64,000 nt of DNA from DASVFB01 sp963766345 (GTDB lineage Bacteria; Actinomycetota; Thermoleophilia; Gaiellales; Gaiellaceae): the NCBI GenBank assembly GCA_963766345.1, contig CAVXZL010000015.1, forward strand, positions 1 to 64,000. Direction: 5' to 3'. Shown here one piece after another: positions 9,143 through 17,675 of the stretch. The notes below the pieces were generated by a model. That model worked only from the letters and a program-made list of their open reading frames with translations, did no database searches and was not told where the DNA came from. The position numbers and the translations under genes are program-made. Positions within the stretch are counted from its first letter, which is position 1. Every line of letters starts with the position of its first letter.

Positions 9143-9268
9143 GTGCAGCCGGACTATCTCCTCGCCTGCACGATCGGCTCGGCGTACAACTGAGGCTACG
9201 ACCACGCCGCCCGTGTGGCGGCGGAGGTCGGCCCGACGACGCGGCGGACGCGCCGCCGATCGTGGCGC

Positions 9269-9889
9269 CTATTCCGAACCGGCGAGCAGACCCGCGACGT
9301 ACCACTCGTCGAGCGGCTCGAAGCTCGAGTACGCCTGCCCGACGGCGGCGACGTCGTCGAGGCGATGCGCGCAGATGACGAGGTCGGCCGCGGCGTGAAG
9401 ACGCTCGAGTCCGTCGCTTCGTCCCACCGGTGAGGCCGCGATCACGCGCACGGCTCCGCGAGCGCGCGCCCAGAGACACGCGGCCGCGAGCGTCAGGCCC
9501 GTGATGACGCCGTCGTCGACGACGAGCGTCTCGCGCCCGTCGATCGGCAACGGCTCGTGGTCGAGACGCTCCGCCAGCGCGTCGGCGGCGCGGCGGGCGC
9601 GTGCGACCGCCTCGTCTTCGACGGTCCGTCCTTCGACGATCGCCGCCGGCCCGCCCGACGTCACGACGCCGAGGCGCCGTCCGTCTGCGGTGATGCTCGC
9701 CACGCCGACGGCGGTGAGCGGCGCCGCGAGCACGCGCGCGACCTCCCTCGCGACGGCGACGCCTCCACGCGCGACGCCGACGACGACCGGCGCATCGAGG
9801 GCAACCTGTGCGACCGAAGTTGCGAGCACGCGTCCCGCATCGGCGCGATCCCGGAAGATGGGCGGGAGCCACGGGACGATGCGAAGCAT
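9269..9889 (-). CDS. Phosphoribosyltransferase-like protein
   Basis: A 206-residue protein with the type I PRTase core. An N-terminal VVGVARGGVAVAREVA loop is followed by the PRPP-binding signature ETLVVDDGVITGLTLAAA near residue 126. Similar proteins occur as stand-alone, often uncharacterised PRTases in stress or erythromycin-esterase-linked contexts. Substrate is not predictable. Its start is two bases from the stop of the upstream LLM oxidoreductase, so the pair is probably one operon. The 126 bases between this gene and the FtsH partner hold only a GC-rich imperfect stem near 9240-9260. Confidence 0.78.
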   Translation of the reverse strand: MLRIVPWLPPIFRDRADAGRVLATSVAQVALDAPVVVGVARGGVAVAREVARVLAAPLTAVGVASITADGRRLGVVTSGGPAAIVEGRTVEDEAVARARRAADALAERLDHEPLPIDGRETLVVDDGVITGLTLAAACLWARARGAVRVIAASPVGRSDGLERLHAAADLVICAHRLDDVAAVGQAYSSFEPLDEWYVAGLLAGSE

Positions 9890-9891
9890 GG

Positions 9892-10641
9892 TCAGAGGCG
9901 GGTGCGGGCGAACTCGCGCATCGCGGCATCGTCGTGGAACGTGACGATCGCTCCGTCGGCGCCGGCTTCGAGCATTGCGTCGACGTGCTCCGGCACCGTG
10001 CGCGGGATCACACGCAAGTCCGGATGCTGTTCCTTCACGGCTCGAACGTGCGCGGGATCGGAGCCGCGCGAGGGATGCCAGACGTCGCCGAGCTCACGCG
10101 CCCGGCGAATCGCGCGAGGCGAGCTGCCGCCGACCCAGATGTCCGGCGGCGGCGATGGGAGCGGCTCGGCGGTCGCGTCGCCGAACGACCAGTAGCGGCC
10201 CTCGAAGCGAGGGTCGCCATTCCAGAGCGCGCGCATGAGCCGGATCGCCTCGTCCCCACGCCGGCCGCGTCCGGCGAACTCGACGCCCATCAGCTCGAAC
10301 TCCCGCTCGTACCAGCCCATGCCGACGCCGAGGATCGCGCGCCCGCCGCTGAGCTCCTGCAGCGTCGCAACCTGCTTCGCGAGATGGAACGGATTGTGCA
10401 GCGGCAGGATCACGATCGACGTGCCGAGCAGCACGCGGTCCGTCCACCCGGCGATCCAGCCGAGCGTCACGAGCGGGTCGTACACGCGGCCGTAGGGATC
10501 GACGGCGTCGGGCCCGACGACGATGTGCTCCGTCGTCCACACCGAATGGAAGCCGAGCTCCTCGGCGGTCTCGACGACGCGGCGCACACCGTCGGGCGAC
10601 GAGCCTGCGCCGTAGTTCGGCAGGATCACGCCGAAATGCAC
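9892..10641 (-). CDS. LLM-class F420-dependent oxidoreductase
   Basis: A 249-residue TIM-barrel flavin or F420 oxidoreductase of the luciferase-like superfamily. Diagnostic stretches are MHFGVILPNYGAG, VETAEELGFHSVWTTEHI near residue 28, and LGVGMGWYEREFELMGVEF near 99. The C-terminal PDIWVGGSSPRAIRRARELG binds the cofactor phosphate region in homologues. Length fits the short actinobacterial F420-dependent subgroup, implying F420 in this organism. The substrate is unknown. It overlaps nothing and directly precedes the PRTase-like gene. Confidence 0.9.
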   Translation of the reverse strand: MHFGVILPNYGAGSSPDGVRRVVETAEELGFHSVWTTEHIVVGPDAVDPYGRVYDPLVTLGWIAGWTDRVLLGTSIVILPLHNPFHLAKQVATLQELSGGRAILGVGMGWYEREFELMGVEFAGRGRRGDEAIRLMRALWNGDPRFEGRYWSFGDATAEPLPSPPPDIWVGGSSPRAIRRARELGDVWHPSRGSDPAHVRAVKEQHPDLRVIPRTVPEHVDAMLEAGADGAIVTFHDDAAMREFARTRL

Positions 10642-10681
10642 GCGGTGGAGTCTACGGACGAACGCGTGCGATCATGGCGGC

Positions 10682-11089
<408 letters not shown>

Positions 11090-11409
11090 TCGTCGCTTCA
11101 ACGGCCCGCGCGCTTCTCTCGACACGCGATGTTGCGTTTTGGCGGCGGTCGCGCGATGATGGAAAGACCGCGAGGCCGGGGGGCTGTGGCACGACCCCCC
11201 CTCGATGCTGCGGCCTCTCCTCGCGGTGTTTCAGACGTCGTTGCCTGGCGGAAGCCGACGCGCTTCCTCCAGGCTGCCACCGCGCGGGCTCGGCAGCGAT
11301 TCCCGACGCGGGCGGCGTCGTGCAGGACACAGCGGCCGCGGCGCAGGCGCCGTGGCCGCTGTGTCGACTCGACTCCTTGCAGTCGCATCGGCGGCTGCGG
11401 GAGGTGCAG
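11090..11409. other. Gene-free interval containing an array of five hairpins
   Basis: No convincing reading frame lies between the S4 gene and the small exported-protein gene. The first 70 bases are featureless; from 11162 to 11365 the sequence is almost continuously self-complementary and is described separately. Confidence 0.7.
11162..11365. ncRNA. Candidate structured RNA or hairpin-array element
   Basis: Five stems follow one another. (1) 11162-11175 pairs with 11219-11232 (14 bp, one mismatch) and encloses a G6/C6 stem at 11178-11201. (2) 11243-11255 pairs with 11262-11274: GCCTGG/CCAGGC plus GGAAGC/GCTTCC separated by one mispair. (3) 11273-11278 pairs with 11292-11297 (GCTGCC/GGCAGC), competing by two bases with stem 2. 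(4) 11304-11309 pairs with 11315-11320. (5) 11326-11344 pairs with 11347-11365 (19 bp, one G-T). Stem 5 could also terminate the minus-strand gene at 11410. The remainder exceeds what a terminator needs. It matches no riboswitch, tmRNA, RNase P or SRP motif I know; strand and transcription are unknown. Confidence 0.4.
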
Positions 11410-11778
11410 TTATCTCCCGGACGTCGGTTGCTGGACTTGGCCGAAGATGTCGCCGTACTGATACGGGTCGTACTGATTCTGGGTCGGGTCGTACGAGGTC
11501 GGCTGCTGCGTGCCTTCCGGCCCTCCTTGGCCTCCCGGCCCCTGCCACGGCAGCGGCTGAACGTCAGCAGGCTTCGCCGACGAGTGCCGTTTCCCGTGCG
11601 TCACCGGCTTGGCCGGCTTGTTGTTTGCGCGGCCGGCCGACGGCTGGCTCGGTTGGGCCCTCACGACGGACTTCAGGCACTCGCCGTCGGGATTGAGCAC
11701 GCACGCCTGCGCGGTCGGCGTCGCAAACCCCGACGCGGCGGCGATCGCCGCGGCGACGATCCAGGCACGGATCTTCAT
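11410..11778 (-). CDS. Small exported Pro/Gln-rich protein of unknown function
   Basis: A 122-residue protein. The ATG at 11776-11778 is chosen because GAGGAGGAG lies about 7 bases upstream; a TTG two codons earlier is less likely. Residues 1-25 form a Sec signal peptide (MKIRAWIVAAAIAAASGF, cleavage after TAQA). The mature part begins CVLNPDGEC, giving two cysteines, then becomes low complexity: Ser/Pro/Lys-rich, then QGPGGQGGP and repeated Tyr-Asp-Pro-Gln units near the end. It is probably unstructured outside the cell or in the envelope. No family is recognised. Confidence 0.7.
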   Translation of the reverse strand: MKIRAWIVAAAIAAASGFATPTAQACVLNPDGECLKSVVRAQPSQPSAGRANNKPAKPVTHGKRHSSAKPADVQPLPWQGPGGQGGPEGTQQPTSYDPTQNQYDPYQYGDIFGQVQQPTSGR

Positions 11779-12068
11779 GGTCAACTCCTCCTCTAGGTCA
11801 GGTCACTTGCTTCTGACCACGACCTTGGAGCTCGCCGCTTAACGCCGGCCACGAGGCCGCTAGATCGCCACTAGAGGTGGGCGCTTCTCTCGTCCGCGGT
11901 GAGCGCGCCGAGTGAGATCGCTCTGGACACTGCTATCCCTCTCGCGCCCGTACGTTCGCTGGGGCATGCGGGACGTCGCATAACAGAACCTTGGTGTGCG
12001 CTTTGCACCACGCCGCTGCCCGCGACGTAGCTTGACGCTCGACCAGTTCAACGACGGAAGGGATCCAT
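11779..12068. other. Divergent intergenic region between exported protein and cupredoxin
   Basis: About 290 bases without a gene, holding the promoters of the two divergent secreted-protein genes. TTGACG at about 12030 is a possible -35 for the cupredoxin but no matching -10 was found. No strong hairpin is present. Confidence 0.4.
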
Positions 12069-12425
12069 ATGAAGAAGCTCGCGTTCGTTCCTCTCGTGCT
12101 CGCGGCGGGCCTCGCCGCGCAGCAAGCCGCAGCCGCTCCCGCCAGCGACACGGTCCGGATCAGCGCGCAGGCCACTGGGGTCGCGTACAACACGAAAGTC
12201 GTTCGTGCGAAGGCGGGCAGGATCAAAATCGCGTTCACGAACCTCTCTTCCCTCCGCCACAACGTCCGCATCGAGCTCGGCGAGCACGAGCTCGGCGGCA
12301 CGAAGACGATCGGTCATGGCACGACCACCGCGCTCGTGACCCTCAAGCACGGCACGTATCACTTCTACTGTTCGGTGCCCGGTCACGAAGACGCCGGCAT
12401 GTCCGGCAAGCTGGTGGTCAGCTAG
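12069..12425 (+). CDS. Exported cupredoxin (plastocyanin-like blue copper protein)
   Basis: A 118-residue protein with a GGAAGG Shine-Dalgarno sequence ahead of its ATG. Residues 1-23 are a signal peptide (MKKLAFVPLVLAAGLAAQQA). The mature domain has the type I copper ligands: His in LRHNVRI near residue 63, Cys and His in FYCSVPGHE near 103-109, and Met in AGMSGKL near 114. Size and ligand spacing match the small plastocyanin/azurin fold. It probably carries single electrons outside the membrane; its partner is not evident nearby. Confidence 0.9.
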   Translation: MKKLAFVPLVLAAGLAAQQAAAAPASDTVRISAQATGVAYNTKVVRAKAGRIKIAFTNLSSLRHNVRIELGEHELGGTKTIGHGTTTALVTLKHGTYHFYCSVPGHEDAGMSGKLVVS

Positions 12426-12439
12426 CCGGCTTCATGCGC

Positions 12440-12473
12440 GCGGACGGGCGTCTCCTAGTGAGCGCTCGTCCGC
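12440..12473 (+). terminator. Hairpin after the cupredoxin gene
   Basis: An 11-bp stem with one mismatch (12440-12450 with 12463-12473) encloses a 12-base loop, 14 bases past the stop. There is no T tract, so termination is inferred only from position. The following 200 bases to the tRNA contain nothing recognisable. Confidence 0.45.
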
Positions 12474-12681
12474 AGGATCCAGCAGCGGTTCTAGCGACCC
12501 GCGTTTTCGTCGATCATCTTGGGACTGATTCTGTTCAGAGCGCCATCCGGCGCGATTCGTGCGCGGCGTCGGCCATGCACCAATTCTGTCAGCCGCCGAA
12601 CGCCTGCGAGCCTCGTGCGAGCTGCTCGCGGCCGTCGAGAATCGCGGCGACCGAAAGCCACGATCTGCTGCAGTTCCGTGA

Positions 12682-12754
12682 TGGGCGGTGACGGGATCGA
12701 ACCGCCGACCTCCTGCTTGTAAGGCAGGCGCTCTCCCAGCTGAGCTAACCGCCC
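12682..12754 (-). tRNA. tRNA-Val (anticodon TAC)
   Basis: A complete 73-base cloverleaf on the minus strand: acceptor GGGCGGT/ACCGCCC, D arm TAGCTCAGCTGGGAGAGC, anticodon arm CTGCC-TTACAAG-CAGG, and a T arm with GGTTCGATCC. The anticodon loop reads TAC, so it decodes GUA and other valine codons. The 3' CCA is not encoded. Confidence 0.95.
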
Positions 12755-12794
12755 CGGCGGCATCTGAGTGTAGGGAACCCGCGGGAGGACGGGT

Positions 12795-12800
12795 TAGGCT
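12795..12800 (+). promoter_or_regulatory. Candidate -10 element (TAGGCT) for a leaderless small gene
   Basis: TAGGCT ends six bases before the ATG at 12807, so the transcript would begin at the start codon. There is no Shine-Dalgarno sequence. The same arrangement is seen at 5979 and 57436. Confidence 0.5.
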
Positions 12801-12806
12801 GGGTGA

Positions 12807-12977
12807 ATGGTCGGGCTCGTGATCGTCGTCGCGATCCTCATCGTCATCGGGCTCCTCACGCTCGCCGCGATTCTGCGCTTGGTCTGGAGCCTGTCGCGCG
12901 GGGATATCCAGATCGAATCGACCTCTCACGGTCGGCAGCTGTTCGGCAGAGACGAGAAGAACCGCGAGTCCGGCTGA
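12807..12977 (+). CDS. Small single-span membrane protein
   Basis: Fifty-six residues. One long hydrophobic helix (residues 2-25, rich in Val, Ile and Leu) is followed by a basic turn (LRLVWSLSRGD) and a polar, charged tail ending RDEKNRESG. Codon choice is that of a real high-GC gene. A leaderless -10 box supports the start. It sits 45 bases ahead of phosphoketolase and may be co-transcribed with it. Function is unknown. Confidence 0.6.
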   Translation: MVGLVIVVAILIVIGLLTLAAILRLVWSLSRGDIQIESTSHGRQLFGRDEKNRESG

Positions 12978-13022
12978 CGACTTCGCGCTGCACCGCGCGC
13001 GGATCTGTGGCAGAACTCCACC

Positions 13023-15404
13023 ATGACCGAGGTCGCCGACCACACGACCGCCGAGCCGCTCGCTGAAGACGAGCTCCGCCTCATCGACGCCTGGTGGCGC
13101 GCGGCGAACTACCTCGCCGTCGGGCAGATCTACCTCCTCGACAACCCGCTCCTCCACGAGACGCTGCAGCCGGAGCACATCAAGCCGCGGCTGCTCGGGC
13201 ACTTCGGGACGACTCCGGGCCTCAACCTCCTCTACGCGCACCTGAACCGCCAGATCCGCGCGCGCGACCTCAGCGCGATCTTCATCACGGGCCCGGGCCA
13301 CGGCGGGCCGGGGCTCGTCGCGAGCGCATACCTCGAGGGCACGTACAGCGAGGTCTACGCGCACATCGGCGAGGACGAGGAGGGGCTGCGCCGGCTCTTC
13401 CGACAGTTCTCGTTCCCGGGCGGAATCCCCAGCCACGTCGCACCCGAGACGCCGGGCTCGATCCACGAGGGCGGCGAGCTCGGCTACGCGCTGTCGCATG
13501 CGTTCGGCGCGGCCTTCGACAACCCCGACCTGCTCGTCGCCTGCGTCGTCGGCGACGGCGAGGCGGAGACCGGGCCGCTCGCGACCGGCTGGCACTCGAA
13601 CAAGTTCCTCGACCCGAAGACCGACGGCGCCGTGCTGCCGATCCTGCACCTCAACGGCTACAAGATCGCGAACCCGACCGTCCTCGCACGCATCTCCGAG
13701 AGGGAGCTGGTCGCGCTCTTCGAGGGCTACGGCTACCGGCCGTTGCTCGTCGAGGGCGACGATCCGAACGCCGTCCACCAACTGCTCGCGGCCGCGCTCG
13801 ACGACGCGCTCGACGACATCGCGAGCATCCAGCGGAACGCGCGCGAGAACGGCAAAGCCGAGCGGCCGCAGTGGCCGATGCTGATCCTGCGCACGCCCAA
13901 GGGCTGGACGGGGCCGAAGGAGATCGACGGGCTGCCGGTCGAGAACTCGTGGCGCTCGCACCAGGTCCCGCTCGCCGACGTGCGCCAGAAGCCCGACCGG
14001 ATCCCGCTGCTCGAGGAATGGATGCGGAGCTACCGGCCGGAGGAGCTCTTCGACGAGAACGGCTCACTGGTCGCGGAGTTGCGCGAGCTTGCGCCAAAGG
14101 GCGAACGCAGGATGAGCGCGAATCCGCACGCGAACGGCGGCCTGTTGCTGCGCGACCTCGAGCTACCGGACTTCCGTGACTACGCGATCGACGTCGCGAG
14201 CCCCGGAACGACGTCGGCGGAAGCGACGCGCGTGCTCGGCAAGTTCCTGCGCGACGTCGTGAAGCGGAACATGGAGAACTTCCGCATCTTCGGCCCGGAC
14301 GAGACGGCGTCAAACCGGCTCGGCGACGTCCTCGACGTGACGGATAAGCAGTGGGAGGCAGAGATCCTCGACACCGACGAGCACCTCGCGACGGCGGGCC
14401 GCATCGTCGAGGTTCTGTCGGAGCACCAGTGCCAGGGCTGGCTCGAGGGTTATCTCCTCACCGGCAGGCACGGGCTCTTCAACTGCTACGAGGCGTTCAT
14501 CCACATCATCGACTCGATGTTCAACCAGCATGCGAAGTGGCTGAAGGTCACGCGCGGCATCCCGTGGCGGCGGCCGATCGCGTCGCTCAACTACCTCCTC
14601 AGCTCGCACGTCTGGCGGCAGGATCACAACGGCTTCTCGCACCAGGATCCCGGCTTCATCGACCATGTCGTGAACAAGAAGGCCGAGGTCGTCCGCGTCT
14701 ACCTGCCGCCCGACGCGAACACGCTCCTCTCCGTCGGCGATCACTGCCTCCGCAGCAAGAACTACGTGAACGTCATCGTCGCGGGCAAGCAGCCGGCCTT
14801 GAACTACCTGTCGATGGACGACGCAATCCTCCACTGCACGCGCGGCGCGGGCATCTGGGAGTGGGCATCGAACGACTCGGGCGCGGAGCCGGACGTCGTG
14901 CTCGCGTGCGCCGGCGACATCCCGACGCTCGAGGCGCTCGCCGCCGCGGCGATACTCCGCGAGCAGTTGCCGGATCTGAAGGTGCGCTTCGTCAACGTCG
15001 TCGACCTGATGCGACTGCAGCCGGAATCGGAGCATCCCCACGGCATGTCCGAGGGCGAGTTCGACTCGCTCTTCACGACGCGCAAGCCGATCGTGTTCGC
15101 GTACCACGGCTATCCGTGGCTGATCCACCGCCTCACGTACCGCCGCGAGAACCACGCGAATCTCCACGTGCGCGGCTACAAGGAGGAAGGGACGACGACG
15201 ACGCCGTTCGACATGGTGATGCTGAACGACCTCGACCGCTTCCACCTCGTCGTCGACGTGATCGACCGCGTGCCGGGCGTCGGCGAGCGCGCCGCGTGGC
15301 TGCGGCAGGAGATGCTCGACCGCCGCCTACGCTACCGCGCGTGGACGCGCGAGCAAGGCGAGGACCACCCGGACGTCCGGGACTGGGTCTGGCCGTACTC
15401 GTAG
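13023..15404 (+). CDS. xfp: Phosphoketolase (xylulose-5-phosphate/fructose-6-phosphate)
   Basis: A 793-residue ThDP enzyme, full length for the family (about 790-800). It splits xylulose-5-P or fructose-6-P with phosphate to acetyl-phosphate plus glyceraldehyde-3-P or erythrose-4-P. Diagnostic stretches are the N-terminal DAWWRAANYLAVGQIYL, FITGPGHGGPGLVASAYLEG near residue 90, the ThDP/Mg motif VGDGEAETGPLATGWH near 176, and LSSHVWRQDHNGFSHQDPGF near 525. The next gene is acetate kinase, which turns the acetyl-phosphate into acetate and ATP. The two are in the same direction and overlap or abut, giving a complete two-gene phosphoketolase shunt. Confidence 0.96.
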   Translation: MTEVADHTTAEPLAEDELRLIDAWWRAANYLAVGQIYLLDNPLLHETLQPEHIKPRLLGHFGTTPGLNLLYAHLNRQIRARDLSAIFITGPGHGGPGLVASAYLEGTYSEVYAHIGEDEEGLRRLFRQFSFPGGIPSHVAPETPGSIHEGGELGYALSHAFGAAFDNPDLLVACVVGDGEAETGPLATGWHSNKFLDPKTDGAVLPILHLNGYKIANPTVLARISERELVALFEGYGYRPLLVEGDDPNAVHQLLAAALDDALDDIASIQRNARENGKAERPQWPMLILRTPKGWTGPKEIDGLPVENSWRSHQVPLADVRQKPDRIPLLEEWMRSYRPEELFDENGSLVAELRELAPKGERRMSANPHANGGLLLRDLELPDFRDYAIDVASPGTTSAEATRVLGKFLRDVVKRNMENFRIFGPDETASNRLGDVLDVTDKQWEAEILDTDEHLATAGRIVEVLSEHQCQGWLEGYLLTGRHGLFNCYEAFIHIIDSMFNQHAKWLKVTRGIPWRRPIASLNYLLSSHVWRQDHNGFSHQDPGFIDHVVNKKAEVVRVYLPPDANTLLSVGDHCLRSKNYVNVIVAGKQPALNYLSMDDAILHCTRGAGIWEWASNDSGAEPDVVLACAGDIPTLEALAAAAILREQLPDLKVRFVNVVDLMRLQPESEHPHGMSEGEFDSLFTTRKPIVFAYHGYPWLIHRLTYRRENHANLHVRGYKEEGTTTTPFDMVMLNDLDRFHLVVDVIDRVPGVGERAAWLRQEMLDRRLRYRAWTREQGEDHPDVRDWVWPYS

Positions 15405-16375
15405 TCAATGCGGGTTCGACGAGCCTGAAGCTGCACGTCGTCGAGGACGACGACACGTCTCGTCCGGTCACCTCCTGGGGACAGTCCCACGGACATGTCC
15501 GTGCCGTGGCACATCGTGTCGTCCACGGCGGCGCCCGCTTCCGCGAGCCCGTGCTGATCGACGACGACGTACGCCGGGAGCTCCAGAAGCTCGAGTCGCT
15601 CGCGCCGCTGCACAACGCGCCGGCGGTGCGCGCGATTGAGGAGGCCGAGCAGGCGTTGCCGGACGTGCCGCACGTCGCGGTCTTCGACACCGCGTTCCAC
15701 GCGACGATCCCGGACGAGGCGGCGACGTACGCGCTGCCGCAACGCTGGCGCGACTGGGGCATCCGCCGCTACGGCTTCCACGGCCTGTCGGTGCAATGGT
15801 GTGCCGAGCAGGTCAGCGTGCCGCATCTCGTCGTCTGCCACCTCGGCGGCGGTAGCTCGGTCACGGCCGTTCGCGACGGACGTTCCGTGGACACGACGAT
15901 GGGCTTCAGTCCGCTCGAAGGCGTGCCGATGACCACGCGCTCGGGCTCGGTCGACCCCGGCGCGCTGATCTACCTGCTTCGCGAGCGCGGCGTCGATGCG
16001 GCGACACTCGACCACGACCTCAACTTCGAGTCCGGGATGAAAGCGCTCGGCGGCGGCGACGGCGACATGCGCGAGGTCGACGACTTCGCGCTCGACGTCT
16101 TCTCGTATCGGGTCGCGGCGGCCGTCGGCGCGATGGCCGTGGCGCTCGACGGCCTCGACGCGCTCGCCTTCACGGCTGGCATCGGCGAGAACTCGTCCCG
16201 CGTGCGCATGCGCGTTTGCGGGCGCCTGGGCTTCCTCGGCGTCCAGCTCGACGAGGAGCGCAACGACCAAGCGACGCCGGACTGCGTCATCTCGCGCGGC
16301 GACGTCGCGGTGCACGTCATCAGGGCGCGCGAGGAGCTCGTCGCGGCGCGCGCGGCGCGGGCGCTACTCGGCTGA
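15341..16375 (+). CDS. ackA: Acetate kinase, short form
   Basis: It converts acetyl-phosphate and ADP to acetate and ATP. Visible ASKHA motifs are VLVVNAGSTSLKLHVV, AHRVVHGGARFREP, CHLGGGSSVTAVRDG and GFSPLEGVPMTTRSGSVDPG, then AFTAGIGENSSRVR near the C-terminus. The start is uncertain. The first standard codon in frame is GTG at 15341, inside xfp, giving 344 residues. Family alignment points to translation from about the CTG at 15389, giving 328. Both are shorter than the usual 370-400: only about 35 residues separate the first phosphate motif from HRVVHGG, so part of the N-terminal domain looks deleted. All later catalytic motifs are present. Confidence 0.88.
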   Translation: MDARARRGPPGRPGLGLAVLVVNAGSTSLKLHVVEDDDTSRPVTSWGQSHGHVRAVAHRVVHGGARFREPVLIDDDVRRELQKLESLAPLHNAPAVRAIEEAEQALPDVPHVAVFDTAFHATIPDEAATYALPQRWRDWGIRRYGFHGLSVQWCAEQVSVPHLVVCHLGGGSSVTAVRDGRSVDTTMGFSPLEGVPMTTRSGSVDPGALIYLLRERGVDAATLDHDLNFESGMKALGGGDGDMREVDDFALDVFSYRVAAAVGAMAVALDGLDALAFTAGIGENSSRVRMRVCGRLGFLGVQLDEERNDQATPDCVISRGDVAVHVIRAREELVAARAARALLG

Positions 16376-17661
16376 GACCGGCACGCGCTCGCGCTCGACC
16401 GCGAGGAACTGGTCGAAGATCTCGAGCAATCGGCGAAGGTCGATCGGCTTCGTCAGGTACGCCTGCGTCCCCGCGGCGAGAAACTGCGCGCGGTCGCGCG
16501 TCGCGTCGGCGCTCAGGATCGCCGCGATCGTGCCGCCCATCGCCTCGATCAGGCTGCGCGACACCGCGAGACCGAGGCCTGTTCCGTCGATCCCCGACAC
16601 GGCAGCGTCCAGACACTCGAACGGGACGAACAGCTTCCCGACCGAAGCCTTGTCGAGACCCGGCCTCGTGTCGGCGACGCTGATCCGAACGCGGTCGCGC
16701 TCTCGACCGCCACGCGAACCTCGCCCCCGCGCCGGTTGTACTTGATCGCGTTCGCGATCAGGTTGATCAGCACCTGCTTCAGGCGCTGGTTGTCCGCGAA
16801 CACGTAGCCGTTGCCGCCGCTCAGCTGCGGGTCGTGGATGACCACCTCCATGCTCTCGGCGAGCGGACGCGTGAGATCGACGGCGTCGTCGATGAGGCGC
16901 TGCACGGCGATCGCCTCCGCGGAGATGGACAGCGTCCCCTCCTCTACGCGCGAGATGTCGAGCACCTCGTCGACGATCCCGAGCAGATGGTTCGACGCCT
17001 TCAGGATCATCGCCACCTTATGTTTGTGCTGCTCCTCGAGGTTGGCGAACTCGAGCAGCTGCCCGAAGCCCATGATCGCGCCGAGCGTGAGCGCAGCTCG
17101 TGGCTCATGCGGGAGAGGAATTCGTTCTTCGCCGAGTTCGCGGCGCGGAGCTTCTCGTTCGTGCGGTGCAGCTCCTGCGCGCGCAGCACGATCTCGCGCG
17201 CCTGCTCGTTCTCGCGCTCCTGCAGGCGCACGAACTCGGTCACGTCCTCGACGCGATGGATGATGTACCTGACGCGCTTGTACTCGTCGAGCACCGGCGA
17301 GTTTCGCGGGCTCCAGTAGCGCTCCTCGAAGCCTCCGCCCTCCTGGGGTGGACGCCTGATGTCGTACTTCTGCACCGCCATCGTGTCCGGCACGCACCGG
17401 TTGCGCACACGCTCGAGCGATGCGCGCAGATTCGCGACGCCCGTCGCTGCGGAATCGTCGGGATTGTCGGGGAACGCGTCGAAGATGTTGCGGCCGACGA
17501 TGTCCTCGCGCTTCATCATCGTCGCGTCGAGGTACGCGTCGGTGACCGCAACGATGCGAAAGGGCGGATCCAGTACGAGGTAAAGACCCGGCGCCGACTC
17601 GAACAGTGCCTGGAAGTTCTCCCCTGTGCCGCTCCACGAATGATGTCGTGCGCGCCGTCAT
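16364..17661 (-). pseudogene. PAS-domain hybrid histidine kinase, broken by three frame breaks and an internal deletion
   Basis: Pieces in three frames form one protein. An ATG at 17659-17661 opens MTARTTSFVERH; a PAS domain follows (FQALFESAPGLYLVLD, RYIIHRVEDVTEF). Next come the histidine box FLSRMSHELR, the N-box VLINLIANAIKYN, and the G-box SGIDGTGLGLAVSRSLIEAM. The tail AAGTQAYLTKPIDLRRLLEI is the end of a receiver domain. Frame changes occur near 17625 (GGGG, one extra base), near 17090 (one C missing in CC) and near 16695 (one G missing in GG). Between MGGTI and AAILSADATRD, the kinase end and most of the receiver, including its phospho-Asp, are absent in frame. The deletion makes phosphorelay through this protein unlikely. 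Confidence 0.8.
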
Positions 17662-17675
17662 AGTTCAATCCTTCC

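Noticed and set aside
9143..9193. GTG-initiated 16-residue frame directly after the FtsH-partner stop
   Set aside because: No ribosome-binding site beyond the preceding gene and too short to judge; no repeat or conserved pattern.
11241..11250. TGCCTGGCGG, identical to the 5' end of some 5S rRNAs
   Set aside because: The following sequence does not fold or read as 5S rRNA; it is part of a local inverted repeat.
11162..11365. Cobalamin or other riboswitch
   Set aside because: Individual words resemble riboswitch pieces, but the conserved core order is missing and no vitamin-related gene follows.
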